The notes under the pieces: generated by a model | What the model was told of the DNA's origin: nothing | The model's database searches: none | The model's input: the letters and a program-made list of their open reading frames with translations, nothing else | Shown here: positions 15,455 through 21,844 of the stretch, piece after piece | Position numbering within the stretch: position 1 is the stretch's first letter | Layout of the letters: each line of letters starts with the position of its first letter | Virus record (IMG/VR): IMGVR_UViG_3300042691_004359 | Span: 1 to 40,407 of that record | From: a virus | Length of the DNA: 40,407 nucleotides | Direction: 5' to 3' (one strand) | Position numbers and translations under genes: made by a program

Positions 15455-15581
15455 GTTAGCCAACACGTGTTGACTTACTTACAGGACTTGTACACCACAC
15501 ACCCCACTTTGAAGCCAGTTTTCGGAGCAGCGGCGAGGAGGACGAGCCCCCACAAAAGTAAGTCAACACGTGATGGCTAAC
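15455..15581. repeat. 26-bp inverted repeat with 75-bp spacer
   Basis: The left arm 15455-15480 and right arm 15556-15581 are inverted copies with one mismatch. The left arm contains the perfect palindrome CAACACGTGTTG (15461-15472); the right arm has an imperfect copy. The arms could form a cruciform or bind a dimeric protein at two sites. The spacer includes one copy of the word AGCAGCGGCGAGGAG. Confidence 0.85.
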
Positions 15582-15614
15582 TGTACTAACTGTTCGGGAA
15601 CTTAGCGTACCCAA

Positions 15615-15923
15615 TGTACTAATGTTCTATGTACTAGGAAGACGAGTGTTCTGTGTTCCAACCAGAAGACCGTTCTAATGTTCTGTCAGAGGTCGTACCC
15701 ACTGTTCTAATGTTCTGTCAGAGGTCGTACCTATCGTTCCATTGCCAATCTGACGAATGTAGCGAACGAATGTTCGGAAAATCGCAAATCGGGGGTACAA
15801 CCATTAAACTGCATGAAACAGCATACAGCCCCCGTAGAAAATGTCAGTTGATTCCAAAACACACAGGGTAACCTGTGGTTTTTAGTAGTAAGTAATAGTA
15901 TTTAAGATAATGTTCTAATGTTC
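15615..15923 (+). repeat. Iteron-like repeats TGT(T/A)CTAATGTTC
   Basis: The word TGT(T/A)CTAATGTTC occurs at 15615-15627, 15671-15683 (first base C), 15703-15715 and 15911-15923. The middle two are part of a perfect 28-base direct repeat (15672-15699 and 15704-15731) with 32-base period, about three helical turns. Related GAATGTTCG and GAACATTC words occur at about 15768, 16052 and 16108. Confidence 0.75.
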
Positions 15924-16173
15924 GTATTGTACCCCCATAGAACCCTGCCACCGCGAAGGTACCCTTGAAACCAGTGCTTCGACCCTACGACAACGCCTTC
16001 GGACACCGAATAGGCCGTTTTCGCCACGGTTCCCCCGGAACAATCAAACTAACGAACATTCCCCTGCAATCAAGGACTTACCCCGCTACAAATCACCGAC
16101 TCCCAAGAACATTCACGCTATGCCACACACTACCATTCTTCATCACATCTCGTCATCATTTACCACTAAAAAC

Positions 16174-16238
16174 TTGACATAGGCATCATAGTGTGTTACA
16201 ATGTATTCATACGGTGGAAGAGCGAGAACGGCACCGTA
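16174..16238 (+). promoter_or_regulatory. Early promoter 1 with leader hairpin
   Basis: TTGACA (16174-16179) and TACAAT (16197-16202) with an ideal 17-base spacer. The downstream GTATTCA is shared with promoters 2 and 3. The leader forms TACGGTG (16210-16216) paired with CACCGTA (16232-16238) around a loop containing GAAGAGCGA. The operator palindrome seen at the other two is degenerate here. Drives the genes from 16284. Confidence 0.9.
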
Positions 16239-16283
16239 GACAACACCAACCCCCCGCCTCGCAGTCAGTCAAGGAAACAGATC

Positions 16284-16664
16284 ATGAAGACTCGTACCAC
16301 TCAATTCATCCGCACCCACAAGGTGCCCAACCAAAACAACGAGACAACGGACCTCATCGCCGCCCTCTCCGAGGGTGCGTCCTATCGGCTCACCGAACGT
16401 GCCACGCTCGACCTCCACGACCTGTTGCAGAACAACGTGGACGGGGTCGAATTTGATGAAGATGTTTTGGAAGATCAAAACATCGAAGTGGGATTCGAAC
16501 TCGATTCCGTGTGCGGGTCCATCCGCACCATCGAAGAGATCATGACTGACCTGTGCGAACTCGCATCCGAGCCGAGTGCAGAGCAACTCATTGCGGACTT
16601 CTACCGCACGCCCAAGTTCAACCCGGTCGTTGCCACCTTCGGCAAGGTGCGCCGCCCCCGCTAA
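16284..16664 (+). CDS. Early protein of unknown function (126 residues)
   Basis: Begins MKTRTTQFIRTHKVPNQNN; the ATG at 16284 follows AAGGAAAC, and a longer reading that would start inside the promoter is rejected. The protein is moderately acidic, with a helical region (TERATLDLHDLLQNNVDG) and a second around IRTIEEIMTDLCELASEPSA, and a basic C-terminus (GKVRRPR). No known domain recognised. As the first gene after early promoter 1 it is likely made at once after infection, a position often held by host-takeover proteins. That role is inference only. Confidence 0.75.
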   Translation: MKTRTTQFIRTHKVPNQNNETTDLIAALSEGASYRLTERATLDLHDLLQNNVDGVEFDEDVLEDQNIEVGFELDSVCGSIRTIEEIMTDLCELASEPSAEQLIADFYRTPKFNPVVATFGKVRRPR

Positions 16665-16678
16665 CCCACCAACCCAAA

Positions 16679-16700
16679 CCCCGGGGCATACGCCTCGGGG
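16679..16700 (+). other. Intergenic RNA hairpin before the gene at 16720
   Basis: CCCCGGGGC pairs with GCCTCGGGG (nine pairs, one G-U) around an ATAC tetraloop, 10 bases before the GAGGAAAC ribosome binding site. No T-run follows, so it is not a classic terminator. It may protect the upstream mRNA or adjust translation of the next gene. Confidence 0.65.
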
Positions 16701-16719
16701 CAACTCACGAGGAAACATC

Positions 16720-17100
16720 ATGAACACTCAAAAGCAAACCGCCGCCATCATCCTCCGCGCATTGCGCGAACAGATCGACCCCACGGTCGATGCAGCGGAG
16801 GCCATACAGGCCGAGCAAGGCTACGCCTCCTGCTACACCCAGACAGTCAAGGCTGGTGCGGCCAAGGCCGAACAGTTCGCTGCCGACATAGCCGAGTACG
16901 TTTTGCATCACAACCGCCGTGCCGCCATGCGGGCCAAGCACACCCCCGGCAGTGAGTACTACCGGTATATGACCGAGCGGATGGATGAGATCCGCTGCGC
17001 CATCTTTGCGTGGACTAGTGGCGATTCCGACATTGTCACTGCGTGCGGGTACGGCATTGTTCCGGTGGCGCAAGCCATCGAGCGTTTGCTGGCTGAGTAA
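16720..17100 (+). CDS. Early protein of unknown function, helical
   Basis: Begins MNTQKQTAAIILRALREQID; the ATG at 16720 follows GAGGAAAC. The 126-residue protein is largely helical and Ala-rich (KAGAAKAEQFAADIAEYVLH), with RYMTERMDEIRCAIFAW and a C-terminal helix (PVAQAIERLLAE). Four cysteines are scattered and do not form a clear metal site. No family recognised. It is the second gene from early promoter 1, behind a strong intergenic hairpin. Confidence 0.75.
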   Translation: MNTQKQTAAIILRALREQIDPTVDAAEAIQAEQGYASCYTQTVKAGAAKAEQFAADIAEYVLHHNRRAAMRAKHTPGSEYYRYMTERMDEIRCAIFAWTSGDSDIVTACGYGIVPVAQAIERLLAE

Positions 17101-17115
17101 GGGAAAGGTATCAGC

Positions 17116-17421
17116 ATGAACTACAAACCCAAGCGCCCAGACCCCCATGCTCCACCCCGGTTCGCCGGTAAGTACGGCGGGAAGATCAACTACCGCAACA
17201 CGAGCACATCCGTGCTCACTCCCAAACCATTCATCCGGGTAACGGAGGTGCCCGACTCGCTCAACCCATCCCAGACCGGCGCACCCCACGCCGCAAAGGT
17301 TGACCCAAACAAATACACCGGTACTGCGTGTATCGGTATTGCTGCAATGCACAAGTCCAACCTTGTGCCCGTGTTCAACAGCCAAGCCGCTATCGATGCG
17401 GCAACCATGAGGAGGAATTGA
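17116..17421 (+). CDS. Early protein of unknown function (101 residues)
   Basis: Begins MNYKPKRPDPHAPPRFAGKY, with a Pro- and Lys-rich, probably disordered first third, then KPFIRVTEVPDSLNP and a region with small and hydrophobic residues (TACIGIAAMHKSNLVPVFN). AAAGGT lies upstream of the ATG. The product is basic and lacks membrane segments. It is followed without a gap by a TTG-start gene at 17422. Function not recognised. Confidence 0.7.
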   Translation: MNYKPKRPDPHAPPRFAGKYGGKINYRNTSTSVLTPKPFIRVTEVPDSLNPSQTGAPHAAKVDPNKYTGTACIGIAAMHKSNLVPVFNSQAAIDAATMRRN

Positions 17422-17601
17422 TTGGCTAAGAAAAAGCCGAGACCGCTGGTCAACAAGACGGGCTCCGTGCCCGAGTTGATGCAGGACGACTGCCGTGGGT
17501 TGAGCAAGTGGCTATCAACAAGGCCCGACGCTCGACTGCACGCAAGAGAAGCCGCCGCTGCGATAGCAAGAAACAGGAGTACAAACAACCAAACACCGTA
17601 A
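17422..17601 (+). CDS. 59-residue basic protein with TTG start
   Basis: The reading frame starts with TTG directly after the TGA of the upstream gene and is preceded by AGGAGG at six-base spacing, a strong site that decides the start. The product begins MAKKKPRPLVNKTGSVPEL and has a Lys/Arg-rich start and an Ala/Arg-rich helix (HAREAAAAIARNR). It ends 15 bases before early promoter 2. No family recognised; basic enough to bind nucleic acid. Confidence 0.7.
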   Translation: MAKKKPRPLVNKTGSVPELMQDDCRGLSKWLSTRPDARLHAREAAAAIARNRSTNNQTP

Positions 17602-17613
17602 ACCACCACCAAA

Positions 17614-17680
17614 TACTTGACATAGATGTCAAGTAGTGTTATAATGTATTCAGACAGTGAGAGAGCGATCAAACACTGTC
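17614..17680 (+). promoter_or_regulatory. Early promoter 2 with perfect palindromic operator and leader hairpin
   Basis: TTGACA (17617-17622) and a consensus TATAAT (17640-17645) are 17 bases apart. A perfect 10-bp inverted repeat, TACTTGACAT then ATGTCAAGTA with AG between (17614-17635), covers the -35 box. The leader stem is GACAGTG (17653-17659) with CACTGTC (17674-17680), enclosing AGAGAGCGA. The sequence is nearly consensus and so intrinsically strong. Confidence 0.92.
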
Positions 17681-17710
17681 AGAAACGTGTGCAACTAGAA
17701 AGGAAACACC

Positions 17711-18016
17711 ATGATGAAAGACGATCTGCTCGATGCCTTGCACCTGTGGGTGCTGGGTGCGTGCTACCTGCACAACGCCCGGGTGAATACGTTCGCCCGG
17801 TTCGCCACCCCGTTCGACGCCGAGCCGCTCGATCACAAGAGCGACGAGTACGCTGACAAGGAGCGCATCCGCTGCGCCGACTGGTTCAGCCGCGTCTATG
17901 GCGTTGTGGTGGACGCTGTGCTGCACGGCACCTCCCCCACCGGGAGGCACTCGGACTTTGAGGCAGAACTCATGCTGAAGGCCAAGCGGATCTTCGGCGT
18001 CCATTCAGGAAAGTAA
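17711..18016 (+). CDS. Early protein of unknown function (101 residues)
   Basis: Begins MMKDDLLDALHLWVLGACYL, behind AAAGGAAAC. The N-terminal helix is amphipathic to hydrophobic but too broken by polar residues to call a membrane segment. The middle holds KSDEYADKERIRCADWFSRV, and the C-terminus is helical and basic (ELMLKAKRIFGVHSGK). It is the first gene behind early promoter 2. No family recognised. Confidence 0.75.
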   Translation: MMKDDLLDALHLWVLGACYLHNARVNTFARFATPFDAEPLDHKSDEYADKERIRCADWFSRVYGVVVDAVLHGTSPTGRHSDFEAELMLKAKRIFGVHSGK

Positions 18017-18021
18017 ACACC

Positions 18022-18282
18022 ATGAGCGCTTTTGGATGCCCCCACTGCGAGGGCTACGGCATCGAGCCGGATGACGAGGCGACGGACAGAAGGGATACGA
18101 ACGTAGTGGCGCTGCTGCGTGCAGCGTCCCTGCTGATCCGCCACTGCAACATAAACAACATCGCGGTGTGCAACGTAAACACCGACTTCATCGCGGACTT
18201 GAGCAAGGCCGTGGATGCGGCAGAGGACTTCTTCGATCCGTGGATCACGGACGAGGAACTGCTGGCGTGGCAAGACGAGTAA
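18022..18282 (+). CDS. Small protein with CxxC motif
   Basis: An 86-residue acidic protein starting MSAFGCPHCEGYGIEPDDEA, with one CxxC knuckle at residues 6-9 followed by Gly, like a half zinc-ribbon or thioredoxin-like motif. A hydrophobic helical region (VVALLRAASLLIRHC) and an acidic C-terminus (DEELLAWQDE) follow. It begins five bases after the upstream stop. Metal binding is possible if it dimerises. Function unknown. Confidence 0.7.
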   Translation: MSAFGCPHCEGYGIEPDDEATDRRDTNVVALLRAASLLIRHCNINNIAVCNVNTDFIADLSKAVDAAEDFFDPWITDEELLAWQDE

Positions 18283-18306
18283 ACGAGTAACTCAGGAGAA
18301 ATGAGC

Positions 18307-18822
18307 ATGGAAAAGCAGTCATTCACCTATCCCCTGTCGTGGAAGTCTTTCACCGAGGCCGATGTCGGTTGGGTGAAGTCCGTGTTCCGGGCGCTGCCCG
18401 ACCCGTTCCTGTTTCTCAAGATGGCAGAGGTGCGTATCAGTACGTCCTGCTGCGATGAGAACTTCTACCGAGATGAATTCGGAGAGGACGCAGTGCGCGT
18501 GGACGACACCGTCGAGATCAACGGTGCGTACACGATCACCCGCGTGATCAGGGCCGAGACGACCGAAACACTGGTTTCAGCGCACCACCGCGAGACCTTC
18601 AAATATGTTGTCTACGAGCCCTGTCTTATCCCCGGTTCGCACTGGGAGCCCGAGGAGTGGGACATCTCCGAGGTCGGCGTGTTCGATTCGCTAGCCGATG
18701 CGGTGCGGGCGATCTTCCTGCGTGAGTGCGAGGGTACGTTCAACCTTGCTGCCGAGACCGCATTCGCTGCGGACATTGCGAAGGCAAAGCAAGAAGAGGT
18801 GTTCGATGACATCCCGTACTAA
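18307..18822 (+). CDS. Acidic early protein of unknown function (171 residues)
   Basis: Begins MEKQSFTYPLSWKSFTEADV; ATG 18307 lies eight bases after GGAG, whereas an in-frame ATG at 18301 is only two bases away. The protein is acidic, with EVRISTSCCDENFYRDEFGE, a beta-rich middle (VDDTVEINGAYTITRVIRAE) and a helical C-terminus (FLRECEGTFNLAAETAFAAD). No known domain. It overlaps the zinc-ribbon gene at 18806 by 17 bases. Small acidic early proteins often inhibit host factors, but nothing specific supports that here. Confidence 0.75.
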   Translation: MEKQSFTYPLSWKSFTEADVGWVKSVFRALPDPFLFLKMAEVRISTSCCDENFYRDEFGEDAVRVDDTVEINGAYTITRVIRAETTETLVSAHHRETFKYVVYEPCLIPGSHWEPEEWDISEVGVFDSLADAVRAIFLRECEGTFNLAAETAFAADIAKAKQEEVFDDIPY

Positions 18823-19006
18823 GCAAAACAAAAACAAAGCAAACACCCACGAAGCGCAGTTCAAGATGCGTCCGGTCTGTGGTGGCTGTGGGAGATTATT
18901 CGCTGCCGGCGCTCGCAAGGCTGGCTTTCGTGTGTGCAACAACTGTAGGAGAAGTGGATGGACAGATGGAGTTGGGATGACAAGGCAATCACCGTCATCG
19001 CGGTGA
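18806..19006 (+). CDS. Small zinc-ribbon protein
   Basis: The 66-residue frame starts inside the end of the previous gene, with GAGG nearby upstream. It has a basic start (MTSRTKQNKNKANTHEAQ) and two knuckles, CGGC and CNNC, about 20 residues apart with RPVCGGCGRLF and GFRVCNNCRRSG around them: a typical zinc ribbon. The C-terminus overlaps the 27-residue membrane peptide gene. Nucleic acid binding is the usual role of such ribbons. The long overlap on both sides lowers confidence somewhat. Confidence 0.65.
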   Translation: MTSRTKQNKNKANTHEAQFKMRPVCGGCGRLFAAGARKAGFRVCNNCRRSGWTDGVGMTRQSPSSR

Positions 19007-19041
19007 TCGGATTTCTTTTGATGTTTGGAGGATGGATATGA
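18958..19041 (+). CDS. 27-residue membrane mini-protein
   Basis: The frame encodes MDRWSWDDKAITVIAV followed by IGFLLMFGGWI: a short polar start and a hydrophobic segment long enough to cross the membrane (about residues 9-27). AGGAG lies six bases before the ATG, and its stop overlaps the next gene's start as ATGA. This combination of ribosome binding site, membrane segment and coupling makes it a credible real gene despite its size. It might act on the host membrane or as a small regulator. Unrecognised. Confidence 0.6.
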   Translation: MDRWSWDDKAITVIAVIGFLLMFGGWI

Positions 19042-19484
19042 GAACCGTTACGAATGAACTGATGGAACTTGTGGATGGTGCGGGCTTCGACTACGCACGG
19101 CACGTGCTGCTGTGTGCGCTCAAGTACATGAGCGAAGCCGAGGTAGCCGACATGGCTCGGATAAACGAGTTGATGGAGACCAAGGAGGAGCGCGAGGAGG
19201 AAGAACCGAATGAGGGGGGACCGAAGATGAAGCGGCACTCCGCAACCGTAATCGTTACCGAGACCAGCACATACGAAGTTCAATTCGATGCGCCGGAACA
19301 CGCCGACATGGATGAGTTGGACGAACTTGCCCGAGAGGAATGGTTGTCCCGTACGTACTTCTCCCGGGACTACGAGCGCGAGATCGAAGTTGAACTGGCA
19401 GATGAAGACGCGGGCAGTGACCAAAACCCCATTGCCATCATGCACGCCTTCGCTCTGAAGAACTTTGGGGGTAACCATGAGTGA
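19038..19484 (+). CDS. Acidic early protein of unknown function (148 residues)
   Basis: Begins MRTVTNELMELVDGAGFDYA; GGAGG sits six bases upstream of ATG 19038, which overlaps the preceding stop as ATGA. The protein has a helical first half (LKYMSEAEVADMARINELME), a very acidic linker (KEEREEEEPNEGG) and a beta-type segment (SATVIVTETSTYEVQFDA). It then has an acidic region followed by the end SDQNPIAIMHAFALKNFGG. No family recognised. The strong negative charge could mimic DNA, but this is conjecture. Confidence 0.75.
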   Translation: MRTVTNELMELVDGAGFDYARHVLLCALKYMSEAEVADMARINELMETKEEREEEEPNEGGPKMKRHSATVIVTETSTYEVQFDAPEHADMDELDELAREEWLSRTYFSRDYEREIEVELADEDAGSDQNPIAIMHAFALKNFGGNHE

Positions 19485-19659
19485 AGGGATGACCCGAGCC
19501 GATGCTCTGCGCGTGGCGATGGACGAACTGACCAACGCGATGGACGAGATCGAGCAGATGCCCGAGATGGATCGCAAGTACCTGAAGAACGACAAAGACG
19601 TTCTGACGGATGCCTACAACGTGTTGTGGGAACTGAGAAAGGAGATGAACGAAGCGTAA
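19477..19659 (+). CDS. 60-residue helical protein
   Basis: Begins MSEGMTRADALRVAMDEL and continues TNAMDEIEQMPEMDRKYL, an acidic, Met-rich, all-helical protein. ATG 19477 follows GGGGGT and overlaps the upstream stop by eight bases. The last codons run right up to early promoter 3, only a few bases later. No domain recognised; probably a small regulatory or inhibitory protein of the early region. Confidence 0.7.
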   Translation: MSEGMTRADALRVAMDELTNAMDEIEQMPEMDRKYLKNDKDVLTDAYNVLWELRKEMNEA

Positions 19660-19660
19660 A

Positions 19661-19724
19661 TACTTGACATGGATGTCAAGGTGTGTTACAATGTATTCAG
19701 ACGGTGGGAGATCGCTCACCGTCT
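19661..19724 (+). promoter_or_regulatory. Early promoter 3 with palindromic operator and leader hairpin
   Basis: TTGACA (19664-19669) and TACAAT (19687-19692) with a 17-base spacer. CTTGACAT and ATGTCAAG (19663-19680) form an 8-bp inverted repeat over the -35 box. The leader stem AGACGGTG (19699-19706) pairs with CACCGTCT (19717-19724) around GGAGATCGCT. It drives the DUF3150-like, MoxR and VWA genes. Confidence 0.92.
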
Positions 19725-19758
19725 ACCAAGTGATCGCAAACAACGCAAAGGAAACATC

Positions 19759-20658
19759 ATGCAACTGAACTACGAGACCCTGACGACCGCCCCCGTGGTG
19801 ACCAACGTGCCCAAACTCACGAGTTCCCTGCGGCTGCTGGAACTGAGCATCTCCGTGTGGTCTGGCAGGAAGCAGGACAAGCAGGCCACCGCCGATGCGG
19901 CTACGGCGAACAACGCCGACAAGGCGCTGCTGAACACCACGAAGCAACTGCTCGGGGACTGCCCCGAATTGGAAGCCGTGCGTAAGTTTGCGGCGAACAC
20001 CCGTAACTTCGTTTACTCCAGCACCACCGCATGGGGTGACCTCGGGCAGCGTGCGTTCCCGCAGTTTCGCTTCCCCAACTTGTACAAAGAACTTGATGGG
20101 ATGAAGCAGGAGTTCGACCGACTGGTCCACGAGTTCCTTTCTGTATACGAGTTCAGGCGCAGCAACGCCCAAGCAAAACTCGGGTCGCTCTACAACCCCG
20201 ACGAGTACCCGTCTGCTGAGACGCTGCTGGGGAAGTTCCGCTTCACCGTGGCATTCCCCCCGGTGCCGGATGTCAACATCTTTAGCCAAGTGCAGGACGA
20301 GGCCGAAGCCTACCTGCGTGACGAGTACGCCCGTGTGTACACACAACGTATCAACGACACCATGAAGGAGGTGTTCGACCGACTGCACGACTCGCTCAAG
20401 CACATGGTCGAGCGGCTTGACTACAACGGGAAGGAGGACAAGAAGAAGTTCAACTCAAGCCTCGTGACCAACGTGCGGGACTTGGTTTCTATGCTGGCCG
20501 ATTTCAACGTGACGGGAGATTCACGACTCACCACGCTGCACACCCAACTCGATCAAGCCCTGACGGGCATCACTGCCGAGGCACTGCGCGAGGACGACCA
20601 CCTCCGGGCTGACACCCGGGCCAAGGTCAAGTCCGTGCTGAGCAACATGTCTTGGTAA
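19759..20658 (+). CDS. DUF3150-like protein, partner of MoxR/VWA genes
   Basis: The 299-residue protein starts MQLNYETLTTAPVVTNVPKL at an ATG behind AAAGGAAAC; a longer reading through the promoter is rejected. It has LRLLELSISVWSGRKQDKQA near the N-terminus, the pattern (L/I)SIxxWSGRKxDK that I associate with DUF3150. Long helical regions follow (LYKELDGMKQEFDRLVHEFL, RINDTMKEVFDRLHDSLKHM). It is the first gene behind early promoter 3 and precedes the MoxR ATPase, an arrangement I recall from other phages. Probably a substrate-recruiting or structural partner of the AAA+ machine. Confidence 0.7.
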   Translation: MQLNYETLTTAPVVTNVPKLTSSLRLLELSISVWSGRKQDKQATADAATANNADKALLNTTKQLLGDCPELEAVRKFAANTRNFVYSSTTAWGDLGQRAFPQFRFPNLYKELDGMKQEFDRLVHEFLSVYEFRRSNAQAKLGSLYNPDEYPSAETLLGKFRFTVAFPPVPDVNIFSQVQDEAEAYLRDEYARVYTQRINDTMKEVFDRLHDSLKHMVERLDYNGKEDKKKFNSSLVTNVRDLVSMLADFNVTGDSRLTTLHTQLDQALTGITAEALREDDHLRADTRAKVKSVLSNMSW

Positions 20659-20694
20659 TCACCAACCCCAACCAATCCAACCAAAGGAATCACC

Positions 20695-21816
20695 ATGAAC
20701 TTCTATGACGTTTCGCTTGCCCAAGCCACCAACATGATCCGCGTGGCGGGGGATACGAACACCGTGCTGTTGCAGGGTCACATGGGCATCGGCAAGTCTT
20801 CGATCCTGAAGACGCTGGCTCAACTGCTCCCCACCCACGTGCCGGTCTACTTCGACTGCACGACCAAGGACTTGGGCGACATCACCATCCCGAAACTCGA
20901 TACCAAGAACGAGGACGGCACCGATGCGGACTACGTGCGCTTCGTAGCCAACGAGGAGATGGGCCTGCACCTCGGCAAGCCGATCATCCTGATGATCGAT
21001 GAGTTCGGTAAGGCTAACCCCGCAGTGAAGAACGCCATGCTGAGGCTGATGCTGGAGAAACAGAGTGCCGGGTACAAAGCAGTGAAGGGCTCGATCATCT
21101 TTGCAACAACTAACCTCGGGGCCGAGGGGGTTGGTGATCTGCTGCCCGCCCATGCACGCAACCGCATCACCGTGCTGCGTGTACGCAAGCCTACGGCAGT
21201 GGAGTGGATCGAGAACTACGCAATCGACGCGGAGATTGATCCGACGCTGATCGCTTGGGTGTCTGAGAACGGACAAGTTTTCCAGTCATTCGAAGATGAT
21301 CCCAAGGCGGACAACGAGTACATCTACCACCCCTCCGCGCCGGGTCGGGTGTCGTTCGTCACGCCGCGCACGTTGGAACTGGCTTCTCATTGGCTCAAGC
21401 GTCGGGCGCACATGGGTGACATGGAACTGACTGCCGCACTTGTCGGCACCGTTGGCCCTCGCGCTGCGGGTGATCTGTCTGCATTCATCAGGATCGCAGA
21501 TCAACTGCCCACGCTGGAAGAAATCAAGAACAACCCGATGGGCGCAAAGGTTCCCACATCCGAGACCGCCACGTGCATGGTTGTCCACCGCACGCTGGGC
21601 ACCATCGAGCGCAACTGGACCGATGCGTGGATGGACTACATGATGCGTTTGTCCAAAGAAGCACAGGGCATGTTTGCCAACGCGGTGCGCCGTAGCGTGG
21701 ACAAGAAGGCGCGGGACGGTGTGGGCAATAAGCGCCTGATCGAAGTGAACACTAACAAGAAGTACATGGACTGGTGCCTTGCGAACAACTACCTGTTCGC
21801 TGCCGAGAAGAAGTGA
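20695..21816 (+). CDS. MoxR-family AAA+ ATPase
   Basis: The 373-residue protein has Walker A GHMGIGKSS (28-36), Walker B ILMIDE (98-103), a sensor-1 region IIFATTNLGAEG (about 134-145) and a downstream AAA lid containing PHAR-like arginines (LLPAHARNRITVLRV). Such MoxR-type ATPases act as chaperone-like remodelling motors together with a VWA protein, which is the next gene. AAAGGA precedes the ATG. It is expected to form hexameric rings in the cytoplasm. All ATPase motifs are intact. Target in infected cells is unknown. Confidence 0.88.
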   Translation: MNFYDVSLAQATNMIRVAGDTNTVLLQGHMGIGKSSILKTLAQLLPTHVPVYFDCTTKDLGDITIPKLDTKNEDGTDADYVRFVANEEMGLHLGKPIILMIDEFGKANPAVKNAMLRLMLEKQSAGYKAVKGSIIFATTNLGAEGVGDLLPAHARNRITVLRVRKPTAVEWIENYAIDAEIDPTLIAWVSENGQVFQSFEDDPKADNEYIYHPSAPGRVSFVTPRTLELASHWLKRRAHMGDMELTAALVGTVGPRAAGDLSAFIRIADQLPTLEEIKNNPMGAKVPTSETATCMVVHRTLGTIERNWTDAWMDYMMRLSKEAQGMFANAVRRSVDKKARDGVGNKRLIEVNTNKKYMDWCLANNYLFAAEKK

Positions 21817-21844
21817 TAGCGAAACCTAACCAAGGAGAAACGAG

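Larger units (their letters stand above)
15330..16173. other. Long non-coding region, candidate replication origin
   Basis: About 840 bases without a convincing gene. It holds a 26-bp inverted repeat (15455-15581), two copies of AGCAGCGGCGAGGAG (near 15384 and 15525), four iteron-like words (15615-15923), a perfect 28-bp tandem direct repeat and an AT-rich stretch (15880-15915) next to the last iteron. This set resembles iteron-type replication origins. A packaging site or recombination region is an alternative. No DnaA-box consensus was recognised. Confidence 0.5.

Noticed and set aside
15672-15731. CRISPR-like direct repeats
   Set aside because: Only two perfect copies with a four-base gap, no spacers and no cas genes; iteron-type repeats are more likely.
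15653-15871. 72-codon frame in the repeat region
   Set aside because: Lies across the 28-bp direct repeats and iteron words, has no clear ribosome binding site and no recognisable sequence; repeats explain the region better.
16705-17385. 226-codon minus-strand frame in the early region
   Set aside because: Antisense to two plus-strand early genes that have ribosome binding sites and a shared promoter.
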